From NCBI GenBank assembly GCA_934572325.1, contig CAKTKT010000031.1, forward strand, positions 1-21,049: a DNA stretch of 21,049 nucleotides, given 5' to 3'. A program made the position numbers and the translations under genes. Below are positions 1 to 7,797 of this stretch, piece after piece (positions within the stretch are counted from its first letter, which is position 1; every line of letters starts with the position of its first letter). The notes under the pieces are model-generated. The model was given only the letters and a program-made list of their open reading frames with translations, did no database searches and had not been told where the DNA came from. Source of the DNA: an uncultured Oscillospiraceae bacterium (GTDB lineage Bacteria > Bacillota > Clostridia > Oscillospirales > Oscillospiraceae).

Positions 1-106
1 ACTCAACTATAACCCATGAGACCATATCCTTCATATCTTTTTATTCACTTGTCCAATATGTATTGTAGTCCTACATAACATTCGATTAACGCTTGCGCAT
101 AGCATA

Positions 107-135
107 TTGATATGCACAGCTATTTCTGCTATAAT
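107..135 (+). promoter_or_regulatory. Sigma-A-type promoter for the esterase/acyltransferase unit
   Basis: TTGATA at 107-112 and TATAAT at 130-135 are separated by exactly 17 bp, and TGC directly before the -10 makes an extended -10 (TGCTATAAT). The expected start site is near 142, giving a leader of about 40 nt to the ATG at 182. A perfect dyad GCATAT-TG-ATATGC (102-115) overlaps the -35. The remainder of 1-106 is AT-rich and I see nothing codable in it. Confidence 0.75.
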
Positions 136-181
136 TCGATGATAAATATGGCAAACGCATTTGATTGAAGAGGTTTATTCA

Positions 182-2341
182 ATGGGTCTTTCTGCAAAAC
201 TCATCAGGTCGCAGCTCAATTTTTTCAAGCCCTTTGTCGCCAACTGCTCTCTGGAGGTCACGCGAAAGGGGCAGGACAAGCTTGGCGAGCTGATGGAGGT
301 CATACATCGGCACGACGTTATCGTTCAGGATCATAGCTTTGATAAATTCGAGGGCGCATGGGTCGTCCCCAAGGAGGAGCGCCGCCCGGGCGTCATCCTC
401 TATCTGCACGGCGGGGGCTATACCTGCGGCGACCTTGACTACGCCAAGGGCTTTGCCTCGACGCTCGCAGCCGAGTGCGGCGTGCGCGTGTTCTGCTCCG
501 CTTACCGGCTCGCGCCGGAGACGCGCTTTCCCGGCGCGGTGGACGACGCCGAGGAGAGCTACCGCTTCCTCCTCTCCAAGGGCTACGCGCCTGAGCAGAT
601 AACGCTCTGCGGCGAGAGCGCGGGGGGCGGGCTTATATACGCGCTGTGTCTGCGGCTGAAGGAGAAGTCGCTGCCCCTGCCGAACGGGCTGATCGCCATA
701 TCCCCGTGGGTCGATCTGACCCTCTCCGGCGAATCGTATGAGACCAACCGCGATAACGATCCCTCCCTCACGGAGGAGCTTATCCGCTTTTATGCCGAGT
801 GCTACGCGGGCGATGAGACGAATCCTGAGGTATCTCCCCTCTTCGGCGATCTTGAGGGGCTGCCGCCGTCGCTCATCTTTGTCGGCGGGGACGAGATACT
901 GCTGGACGATTCGCGCCGTATGCACGAAAAGCTGCTGCAAGCCGGATGCAAGAGCCGCCTTATCGTCGCGCCGGAGCGCTGGCACGCCTACGTGCTGTAT
1001 ATGCTCAACGAGAACATGAGCGATTTTGCCGTGATGAACCAGTTTATCACGCAGGTCGCCGCGCTCGAGCAGAAGCAGCAGTGGCTGCGGCTGGACAATG
1101 CCGCGAAGATCTACCCCGCCGCGCTGCGCCGCAAGTGGAGCAATGTTTTCCGCATCTCCGCCACGCTCAGCGAGCCTATCGACCGCGACGCTCTGCGCGC
1201 GGCGCTAGATGTGACGGTGCGCCGCTTCCCGTCCATCGGCGTGCGCCTGAGAAAGGGCATTTTCTGGTTTTACCTTGAGCGCATACCCGAGGTGCCGCAG
1301 ATAATGGACGAAAAGGGCTGGCCGCTGACGCATATGTCCTATTCGGAGATAAAAAAGTGCGCGTTCCGCGTCATCGTATACAATGACCGTGTCGCGGTGG
1401 AGCTTTTCCACGCGCTCACGGACGGCACGGGCGGCATGATATTCTTCAAGTCGCTTCTGGCTGAATACATCTCGCGCAAGTACGGCGTCCCCGTGCCGAA
1501 CACGGACGGCGTGCTCTGCCGCATGGACGAGCCTTCGCCGGAGGAGCTGGAGGACAGCTTTCTGAAATACGCCGGCACAGTCTCGGCAAGCCGCAGGGAG
1601 GCGACGGCATACAGGCTCACCGGCAAGCCGGAGCTTGACGGCTTCGTGCATCTGACAACGTTCATGCTCGACGCGGCGCAGGTGAAAGAAAAGGCGCACG
1701 AGCACTCCGCCACCGTGACGGAGTTTCTCACGGCGGCAATGATGCAGGCGATACTCGACCTGCAAGCCGAGCAGGTGCCGCACCGTGCGCTCCGCAAGCC
1801 CGTAAAGGTGCTCGTGCCGGTCAATCTGCGCAGTCTTTTCCCAAGCAAGACCCTGCGCAACTTCTCGCTTTTCATCACGCCGGAGATTGATTCAAAGCTC
1901 GGCGACTATACCTTTGACGAGATATGCTCCGCCGTGCACCACAAGCTGGGCATGGAGAACACCGCAAAGCAGATGAGCATGAAGATCGCCGCAAACGTCA
2001 GCAGCGAAAAAGCGCCCATGCTGAAGGTGATGCCGCTGTTTATAAAAAACGCGGCGATGAAGGCGGTGTTCGACGCCGTCGGCGAGCGCAAGTCGAGCCT
2101 TTGTATGTCAAACCTCGGGGTCGTAAAGCTGCCGGAGGTCATGCGGCAGTATGTAAAGCGCATGGATCTTATCATCGGCGTGCCGTCGGCGAGCGCGTAT
2201 AACTGCGCCCTGATAAGCTACGGCGGAACAACGTATATAAACATCATCCGCAACATTGTTGATCCGGATCTGGAAATGCACTTTTACAGGGTGCTGCGCT
2301 CGCTCGGCGTCCACGTCAGGGTAGAGAGCAACCAACGCTGA
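182..2341 (+). CDS. HSL-type alpha/beta hydrolase fused to an alcohol-acyltransferase/condensation-like domain
   Basis: A 719-residue two-domain enzyme. Residues about 70-290 form an alpha/beta hydrolase of the hormone-sensitive-lipase esterase type: oxyanion motif HGGG at 76-79, nucleophile Ser146 in GESAGG, likely acid Asp in DEILLDD (237-243), and likely catalytic His268 in WHAY. From about residue 303 to the end the protein resembles the alcohol acetyltransferase/condensation superfamily, with the HxxxDG motif as FHALTDG (His410, Asp414). Both active sites look intact, so it could both cleave and form acyl esters; the substrate is unknown. I chose the ATG at 182 because GAAGAGG lies 8 bases upstream; an in-frame TTG at 161 has no comparable site. 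There is no signal peptide, so it is probably cytoplasmic. The zinc-ribbon membrane protein follows 21 nt later and is probably co-transcribed. Confidence 0.85.
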   Translation: MGLSAKLIRSQLNFFKPFVANCSLEVTRKGQDKLGELMEVIHRHDVIVQDHSFDKFEGAWVVPKEERRPGVILYLHGGGYTCGDLDYAKGFASTLAAECGVRVFCSAYRLAPETRFPGAVDDAEESYRFLLSKGYAPEQITLCGESAGGGLIYALCLRLKEKSLPLPNGLIAISPWVDLTLSGESYETNRDNDPSLTEELIRFYAECYAGDETNPEVSPLFGDLEGLPPSLIFVGGDEILLDDSRRMHEKLLQAGCKSRLIVAPERWHAYVLYMLNENMSDFAVMNQFITQVAALEQKQQWLRLDNAAKIYPAALRRKWSNVFRISATLSEPIDRDALRAALDVTVRRFPSIGVRLRKGIFWFYLERIPEVPQIMDEKGWPLTHMSYSEIKKCAFRVIVYNDRVAVELFHALTDGTGGMIFFKSLLAEYISRKYGVPVPNTDGVLCRMDEPSPEELEDSFLKYAGTVSASRREATAYRLTGKPELDGFVHLTTFMLDAAQVKEKAHEHSATVTEFLTAAMMQAILDLQAEQVPHRALRKPVKVLVPVNLRSLFPSKTLRNFSLFITPEIDSKLGDYTFDEICSAVHHKLGMENTAKQMSMKIAANVSSEKAPMLKVMPLFIKNAAMKAVFDAVGERKSSLCMSNLGVVKLPEVMRQYVKRMDLIIGVPSASAYNCALISYGGTTYINIIRNIVDPDLEMHFYRVLRSLGVHVRVESNQR

Positions 2342-2362
2342 CATGAAAGGGATGTAGAGATT

Positions 2363-3061
2363 ATGTATTGCATAAAATGCGGCGTAGAGCTCGCCGACAG
2401 TGAAAAAAAGTGCCCCCTGTGCGGCACGGTCGTGTTCAATCCCGAGGTCGAGCGCCCCGGCGGCGCGCCCCCCTATCCGCCGGAGCACACACTGAATACC
2501 AAGAATGTCAATCGCTCCGGCGTTATGTTCATCGTGACGATGCTCTTCCTTTTGCCCATCGTGACGGTGCTGCTTGCCGACTGGCAGATAAACGGCAGGA
2601 TAGTGTGGTCGGGCTACGTCGTGGGCGCGGTGCTCCTTTTGTACGTGGCGGTCGTGCTGCCGCTCTGGTTCCGTGCGCCGAACCCCGTCGTCTTTATTCC
2701 GGCGGACTTTGCCGCCGTGGCGCTGTATCTGCTGTACATTGACCTCGCCTCGGGCGGGCGCTGGTTTTTGAGCTTCGCCCTCCCCGTGTGCGGCGGCGCA
2801 ATGCTCATCGTCACTGCCGCCGCGGCGCTGCTGCGGTATGTCCGCAGAGGGTACTTCTTCATTTTCGGCGGCGCGTTCATCCTCACGGGGCTATATAACG
2901 TCCTCATTGAGTTTTTGCTCAACGTCAACTTTGATCTTCACGACGGGTTCATCTGGTCGTTCTACCCGCTGGCGGGCTGTGTCATCATCGGCGCGATGCT
3001 CATCGTCATCGGATGCAGCAGCCAACTGCGCGAATCCCTGCACAAGAAATTTTTTATCTGA
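2363..3061 (+). CDS. Zinc-ribbon six-helix membrane protein (DUF6320-like)
   Basis: A 232-residue protein with an N-terminal zinc ribbon (Cys3-x2-Cys6, Cys17-x2-Cys20), a Pro/Gly-rich linker to about residue 50, and six predicted membrane helices at roughly 53-72, 81-102, 108-129, 134-159, 164-187 and 196-217, ending in a short basic tail. It resembles the family I know as DUF6320, found in Clostridia near alcohol-acetyltransferase-like proteins; that family name is from memory. The gene follows the esterase-acyltransferase by 21 nt with a weak GGGATG-type ribosome site, consistent with one transcript. No enzymatic motif is visible. It could anchor, present substrate to or regulate the upstream enzyme, which is inference from adjacency alone. 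Confidence 0.75.
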   Translation: MYCIKCGVELADSEKKCPLCGTVVFNPEVERPGGAPPYPPEHTLNTKNVNRSGVMFIVTMLFLLPIVTVLLADWQINGRIVWSGYVVGAVLLLYVAVVLPLWFRAPNPVVFIPADFAAVALYLLYIDLASGGRWFLSFALPVCGGAMLIVTAAAALLRYVRRGYFFIFGGAFILTGLYNVLIEFLLNVNFDLHDGFIWSFYPLAGCVIIGAMLIVIGCSSQLRESLHKKFFI

Positions 3062-3072
3062 ATATATGTTTT

Positions 3073-3101
3073 CTCCGGCGGTGCCAATCGCACCGCCGGA
3101 G
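3073..3101. terminator. Hairpin between convergent genes
   Basis: CTCCGGCGGTGC (3073-3084) pairs perfectly with GCACCGCCGGAG (3090-3101) over 12 bp around a CAATC loop. It sits between the stop of the zinc-ribbon gene and the stop of the VWA gene, which read towards each other. The T tract is poor on both strands (CTTTGCG on plus), so it is either a weak bidirectional terminator or an mRNA 3' stabiliser. Confidence 0.55.
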
Positions 3102-3109
3102 CTTTGCGT

Positions 3110-4831
3110 CTATTCCCCCGTCATGCTTTTGATTTCACCGACGATGAGCCGCGCGACGGCGTCCGCGAACCACCCGACGGACGGGATGCGCGTGAGGTCG
3201 CGCCCGTATATCCGGCGTGCGCCGTCAAGCTCCGCGTCACTGCCGGTGAACACGCATACGGGCGCTATGCCCGCGCGGCGGAGCGCCGCCGCCTCGCGCT
3301 TTGTGTCCTCTATTCCGGCTTTGCCGCCGTATATTTTCCCGCCCGGCAGCAGACCCGCGCGGGGTATCTTCTCATCGTCGTTCGGGTTCGCGTCCGAGAG
3401 CATTATGAGCAGCTTCCTGTCGCTGCGCGACTGCCGCATGAGCCAGCCCGCCGCGCGCAGGGCAAGCCCGTCGCGGTTCCACCCTGCGGAGACATAGTCG
3501 AAGATCATATCATTTCTGCCGTCCTCTCCGTAGTCGCGCAGTATGCGCACCACCGTGCAGCCGCTCAATGAGCAGAAGGAGCTGACGCGCACAGGGATGC
3601 GGCAGCGCGTCAGGCTCTCGGCAATGATGTAAGCCTGTGTTGCCAGCTTTTCCTGCTGGCGGTTCTGCGACGCCGAGCCGTCAAGGAGAATATCTACCGA
3701 CAGCTCGCCGAGCTCGCTTTGAATATGCTTTATGAATATCCGCTCGTCGCTCAGCGCCGTACCGCGCCACGCGAGCGTCGGTGCGACCGTACCCGCGCGG
3801 GAAAGGCACTCGCTCTCGTCGCGCTGCAATAATATCGTGTTTTGCAGGCGCTGTGCGAGCTGGGAGATGATGAGACGGTTCTGCACGAGGTTTGCCGCGA
3901 AATATGCGCGGTTCTTTTCGCGCTGACGCTCAAAGCTTCTTATATCGTGCGCCGTCTCCTCGTCCGCATCTCTCTGCGGCGTCACGCCGCGCGTGAAGTG
4001 CAGACGGCAGTTTTTGTGCGCTCCGGTGCAAAGCTCGCGCTCCGCCTCGGCAAGCTGCGCGGGGGTGAGCATCGACGTGCCGAATACGTCCTCCACATAC
4101 CGGCGCAGAACGCTCTCCGGCGTGCGCCCCTGCAAAAGCATCAGCGCTTTCTGCGCGCGCCCGCCGTTTTCGCGCGTCTCCTCCGCGCCGTTTTGCGCGA
4201 GCCGCCGCAGGGCGCTGCGCGACACGAGCCTGCCGGAGCTTCGCCCCTTGCCGCTGACGTCTCGGTCTACCCACGCCGCCCACTGCCTGTCCGTGAGACT
4301 GCGCCGAGCGCGGCGGAAGTATTTATACAGCAGCGCCTCCATGCGCTCGCATATCTGCGCCTCCGTCAGCTCCGGCGGGAATGTAAGCGCGTCGAGCACG
4401 CCGCGCGTCCATTCGTCATCGTTTTTCACCTGTCCGAGTTCACGGGCAAACCACGCCGTGCGCAGGCTCATTATATCCGTCCTGCCCGCCGCGGGCTTCG
4501 CGGCGCGGACTACGCTTTGCGCATACTCGCGCCGAAGCTCCGATAGCACGGGGCGCTCCTCCGCGCCGCGCGCGTATGCCGCGCCCTCAAGCCCGAGCCA
4601 GAAGAGATCCGTGTACAGCTCGCCGTTCGGTCGGCTTTGAAAGGCATTGAAGAGCGGGCGGAATTTCGCCGTGTCATAGTAACGGCAGACAAGCCCGATG
4701 ACGGTGTTGAAATACAGCTCCGCGCCGCCGTCGTCGTCGAAGGCGTGAAACTCCGGACGCACGTCATAGCGCCCCGCGCCGTTCCATATCTGGTTGTCCG
4801 CGCGGCGGCGCTGAATGTCCTGTTTGTCCAT
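3110..4831 (-). CDS. VWA-domain protein, partner of a MoxR-type ATPase (NorD/ViaA/CobT-like)
   Basis: A 573-residue protein with a von Willebrand factor A domain in its C-terminal third (about 375-570). The metal-ion-dependent adhesion site reads DGSAS (Asp384, Ser386, Ser388), with probable further MIDAS positions in WNRDG (Asp454) and LSDANPND (Asp480). The N-terminal 370 residues are helical and charged, with a strongly basic stretch at 170-215, and match no named domain I can identify. Order and architecture match MoxR-VWA pairs such as RavA-ViaA and NorQ-NorD, where the ATPase and VWA protein act together as a remodelling or metal-insertion chaperone. The ATG follows the ATPase stop by 1 nt, so translation is probably coupled. 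No signal peptide or membrane segment is seen. The client protein is not evident from the neighbours. Confidence 0.85.
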   Translation of the reverse strand: MDKQDIQRRRADNQIWNGAGRYDVRPEFHAFDDDGGAELYFNTVIGLVCRYYDTAKFRPLFNAFQSRPNGELYTDLFWLGLEGAAYARGAEERPVLSELRREYAQSVVRAAKPAAGRTDIMSLRTAWFARELGQVKNDDEWTRGVLDALTFPPELTEAQICERMEALLYKYFRRARRSLTDRQWAAWVDRDVSGKGRSSGRLVSRSALRRLAQNGAEETRENGGRAQKALMLLQGRTPESVLRRYVEDVFGTSMLTPAQLAEAERELCTGAHKNCRLHFTRGVTPQRDADEETAHDIRSFERQREKNRAYFAANLVQNRLIISQLAQRLQNTILLQRDESECLSRAGTVAPTLAWRGTALSDERIFIKHIQSELGELSVDILLDGSASQNRQQEKLATQAYIIAESLTRCRIPVRVSSFCSLSGCTVVRILRDYGEDGRNDMIFDYVSAGWNRDGLALRAAGWLMRQSRSDRKLLIMLSDANPNDDEKIPRAGLLPGGKIYGGKAGIEDTKREAAALRRAGIAPVCVFTGSDAELDGARRIYGRDLTRIPSVGWFADAVARLIVGEIKSMTGE

Positions 4832-4832
4832 G

Positions 4833-5753
4833 TCAGACGTCGAACAGCGCCGCTTTCGACGTGCCGCGCGGTATTCGCGCCCAGACCGCGTCCGCCACGA
4901 GCTGTCTCTCGAACGGATCGAACGCCTTGTTGATGATGCCGAGGCGCAGCGCCTCGCCTGTGCCGACGCCCTTCTCTATAAGCTGCAGCGCCGACAGCAG
5001 CCCGCGCAGATCGAGCGCCTTTGTGGAGATCTCGGCATTCTCGCACTTGCGGCGCAGGTCATCAAAAAGCTCCGCGAACTGCTCCGTCCACTTTGCTTGC
5101 AGTCTCGGGAAGCGGCGCGCAAGGAGCTTGCGGAGGTTTTCCTGCGATATAACGGGCATATCCAGCACCACGAAGCGCGACACGAGCGCCTCGTTCAGCT
5201 CGCGCGTACCGGCGTAGCCGTAGTTCATCGTGCCGATGAAGCGCGCGGCGGGGTCAAGCCCGATGCGCTCATATCCCGGCACATCTATCACGCGGCGGAA
5301 GTCGAGCGCGGCGTGCAGCACCGCCAGCGCCTCGTTTTTCGCCATGTTCACCTCGTCCAGCACGCCGAAGCCGCCCGCGCGCGCCGCGCGGCAGATAGAT
5401 CCCTCGCGGAAAACCACCTGCCCGCCGCGCAGGGTGTCCGCCCCGATGAGCGCCGCCGCGTCCACGTTTATGTACATTGATACGTCCCAAAGCGGTCTGC
5501 CGAACAGCGCGGCGAGGTTTTCCGCCAGCACGTTCTTCCCCGTCGCCTTGGGACCTGCGAGCAGCAGGTGCTCCCCGCACAGCAGCGCCGCCGCGGCGCT
5601 CTCCCATATCTCGCTGCCGTAGTAGATGCACTTCGGCGCGGGTATACGCCCTCTCGCCTCCTCCGGCGCGGGGTGCGCCGCGCGGAAAGCGCGCACCTCG
5701 TTCAGCAGCGCGCCGTCAACGCCCTCCGCTTCAAGCTCCGCCCATATATCCAT
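4833..5753 (-). CDS. MoxR-family AAA+ ATPase
   Basis: A 306-residue AAA+ ATPase of the MoxR/NorQ type. From the start chosen here, the Walker A is GPKATGKN at about 67-74, Walker B is VLDEVN at about 131-136, sensor 1 is GTMN at 174-177, and a likely arginine finger is in SRF near 193. Walker A ends in Asn where Thr or Ser is usual. I start at the second ATG (5753) because AAGGAAGG lies 9 bases upstream of it; the first ATG at 5762 directly abuts that site. It is the first gene of a two-gene minus-strand operon, with the VWA partner 1 nt downstream. Such ATPases typically form hexamers that use ATP to remodel or activate a client through the VWA subunit. Cytoplasmic; client unknown. Confidence 0.88.
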   Translation of the reverse strand: MDIWAELEAEGVDGALLNEVRAFRAAHPAPEEARGRIPAPKCIYYGSEIWESAAAALLCGEHLLLAGPKATGKNVLAENLAALFGRPLWDVSMYINVDAAALIGADTLRGGQVVFREGSICRAARAGGFGVLDEVNMAKNEALAVLHAALDFRRVIDVPGYERIGLDPAARFIGTMNYGYAGTRELNEALVSRFVVLDMPVISQENLRKLLARRFPRLQAKWTEQFAELFDDLRRKCENAEISTKALDLRGLLSALQLIEKGVGTGEALRLGIINKAFDPFERQLVADAVWARIPRGTSKAALFDV

Positions 5754-5797
5754 AGTTTTCATCCTTCCTTAAAAAGCGCCTGTGTTATTCCGGCGCT

Positions 5798-5803
5798 ATT
5801 ATA
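5798..5803 (-). promoter_or_regulatory. Possible -10 for the MoxR/VWA operon
   Basis: On the minus strand, TATAAT sits 45 bp upstream of the chosen MoxR start in the context CTATATAAT. I could not find a good -35 at 16-18 bp spacing, so the call rests on the -10 and its position alone. Confidence 0.4.
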
Positions 5804-5913
5804 TAGCCAAAGCGCGTTAATCGGGCGTTAAGGATGTCCGACATTATGCAAGGGAATACGTGAAATTTTTTAATAAATTCACATTTGTCTGTATTTATTA
5901 TTCTGGCACAGTA

Positions 5914-5922
5914 TGCTATAAT
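5914..5922 (+). promoter_or_regulatory. Extended -10 promoter for ftsH
   Basis: TGCTATAAT lies 50 bp upstream of the ftsH ATG. The -35 at optimal spacing (TTTATT, 5894-5899) is poor, which is common for extended -10 promoters. The rest of the 5754-5972 gap between divergent genes is AT-rich and includes an imperfect dyad GTGAA...TTCAC around 5861-5882 that I cannot assign. Confidence 0.55.
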
Positions 5923-5972
5923 CTATCTGTCATATTAAATTATTCTTATTGCAGTGTAAGGAGACATCGGGC

Positions 5973-7784
5973 ATGAACGAAGTAAAAAATCCCAAAAAGC
6001 CGCTGGTGTATTACGCCGTCATCGTGCTTTTGGCTCTGCTTGTGTTCAATATTTTTGCGACGCCTGCCATATTTGCAACGCAGGTGAAGGAAGTCGATTA
6101 CGGCACATTCATGAAAATGACCGACGAGGGCAACATCGGGCTTGTCGAAATCGACAGCAGCGAGATAGTGTTCACCGACAAGGATCAGAAGGACTACTTC
6201 AAGACCGGCGTGATGAACGACCCGGGGCTTACCGAGCGCCTGTACAAGTCCGGCGCGCAGTTTTCAAGTGAGATCGTCACGCAGGCTTCCCCGCTGCTGA
6301 CGTTTTTCCTCACATGGGTGCTGCCCATCCTGCTCTTCGTGTGGATAGGCGACGTCATGGGCAAAAAGCTGATGAAGTCTGCGGGCGGTCCGAACTCGCT
6401 GATGTTCAACATGGGCGGGTCGAACGCCAAGATATATGTCAAATCCGCCGACGGCATCAAGTTTGACGACGTCGCCGGTGAGGAGGAGGCGAAGGACAAC
6501 CTCGCGGAGATCGTCGAATACCTCCATAACCCCGACAAGTACCGCGAGATCGGCGCGAGTATGCCCAAGGGCGTGCTGCTCGTCGGACCTCCGGGCACGG
6601 GCAAGACCATGCTCGCCAAGGCTGTCGCCGGCGAGGCGAACGTGCCGTTCTTCTCCATGTCCGGCTCTGAATTTGTGGAAATGTTCGTCGGTATGGGCGC
6701 GAGCAAGGTGCGCGACCTGTTCCGTCAGGCAAAGGAGAAAGCGCCCTGCATCGTGTTCATCGACGAGATAGACGCTATCGGCAAGAAGCGTCAGGGCAAT
6801 ATGTCCGGCAACGACGAGCGCGAGCAGACGCTCAACCAGCTTCTCACAGAGATGGACGGCTTCGAGGGCAACAACGGCGTTATCATCCTCGCCGCCACCA
6901 ACCAGCCCGACTCTCTTGACCCCGCGCTCACGCGCCCCGGGCGTTTTGACCGCCGCGTGCCCGTGGAGTTGCCCGACCTCAAGGGCAGGGAGGAGATACT
7001 CAAGGTACACGCGAAGAAGGTGAAGCTCGGCGAGGATATAGACTTCAACAAAATCGCGCGCATGGCGTCCGGCGCGTCCGGCGCGGAGCTTGCGAACATC
7101 GTCAACGAGGCGGCGCTGCGCGCCGTGCGCGGCAACCGCAAGCTCGTGATGCAGTCCGACCTTGAGGAGAGCATTGAGGTCGTCATTGCGGGCTATCAGA
7201 AGAAGAACGCAATACTCACCGACCACGAAAAGCACATCGTCGCCTATCATGAGATAGGTCACGCCCTCGTCGCGGCGATGCAGACGCACTCCGCCCCCGT
7301 GCAGAAGATCACGATCGTGCCGCGCACCTCCGGCGCGCTCGGCTACACCATGCAGGTGGAGGAGGGCAACCACTATCTCATGAGCAAGGAGGAGATAGAA
7401 AACAAGATCGCCACGCTCACCGGCGGGCGCGCGGCGGAGAGCCTCGTCTTCGGCTCGATAACGACCGGCGCGTCCAACGATATCGAGCAGGCGACACAGC
7501 TTGCCCGCGCCATGATAACGCGCTACGGCATGAGCGATGATTTCGACATGGTCGCGCTTGAGACCGTCAACAATCAGTACCTCGGCGACGACACCTCCCT
7601 CGCCTGCTCCGCCGAGACGCAGCGGGAGATAGACCGCAAGGTCGTCGAGCTTGTAAAAACGCAGCACAAAAAGGCGGACAAGATACTCGCCGACAACCGC
7701 GCGAAGCTCGACGAGCTGGCAAAATACCTCTATGAGCGCGAGACCATCACCGGCGAGGAGTTCATGAACATACTAAACAAGTAA
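5973..7784 (+). CDS. ftsH: ATP-dependent zinc metalloprotease FtsH
   Basis: A 603-residue membrane-anchored AAA+ protease that degrades misfolded membrane proteins and short-lived cytosolic regulators. Order: N-terminal membrane helix at about 11-33, an extracytoplasmic segment, a second helix at about 107-128, then the AAA module with Walker A GPPGTGKT (205-212), pore loop FVG (238-240), Walker B VFIDEI (261-266) and RPGRFDR (321-327). The M41 peptidase domain follows, with the zinc motif HEIGH at 426-430 (most FtsH have HEAGH) and a probable third ligand Asp in SNDIEQAT. TAAGGAGA 8 bases upstream fixes the start at 5973 instead of the in-frame TTG at 5949. At 603 residues it is slightly short at the C-terminus compared with many FtsH, but complete. 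A TIM-barrel gene follows 13 nt later. Confidence 0.97.
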   Translation: MNEVKNPKKPLVYYAVIVLLALLVFNIFATPAIFATQVKEVDYGTFMKMTDEGNIGLVEIDSSEIVFTDKDQKDYFKTGVMNDPGLTERLYKSGAQFSSEIVTQASPLLTFFLTWVLPILLFVWIGDVMGKKLMKSAGGPNSLMFNMGGSNAKIYVKSADGIKFDDVAGEEEAKDNLAEIVEYLHNPDKYREIGASMPKGVLLVGPPGTGKTMLAKAVAGEANVPFFSMSGSEFVEMFVGMGASKVRDLFRQAKEKAPCIVFIDEIDAIGKKRQGNMSGNDEREQTLNQLLTEMDGFEGNNGVIILAATNQPDSLDPALTRPGRFDRRVPVELPDLKGREEILKVHAKKVKLGEDIDFNKIARMASGASGAELANIVNEAALRAVRGNRKLVMQSDLEESIEVVIAGYQKKNAILTDHEKHIVAYHEIGHALVAAMQTHSAPVQKITIVPRTSGALGYTMQVEEGNHYLMSKEEIENKIATLTGGRAAESLVFGSITTGASNDIEQATQLARAMITRYGMSDDFDMVALETVNNQYLGDDTSLACSAETQREIDRKVVELVKTQHKKADKILADNRAKLDELAKYLYERETITGEEFMNILNK

Positions 7785-7797
7785 AAGGGAGATGACC

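Noticed and set aside
161..181. TTG start for the esterase-acyltransferase
   Set aside because: The ribosome site GAAGAGG at 167-173 lies inside this extension and is well spaced for the ATG at 182.
5861..5882. Dyad GTGAA...TTCAC upstream of ftsH as a heat-shock operator
   Set aside because: It does not match CIRCE or the CtsR site as I know them, and the arms are imperfect; I cannot support a named operator.
6264..7667. 467-codon open frame opposite ftsH
   Set aside because: It is antisense to a clear FtsH, its translation is rich in Arg/His/Leu/Val with no recognisable motif, and no ribosome site fits. It is a GC-rich shadow frame.
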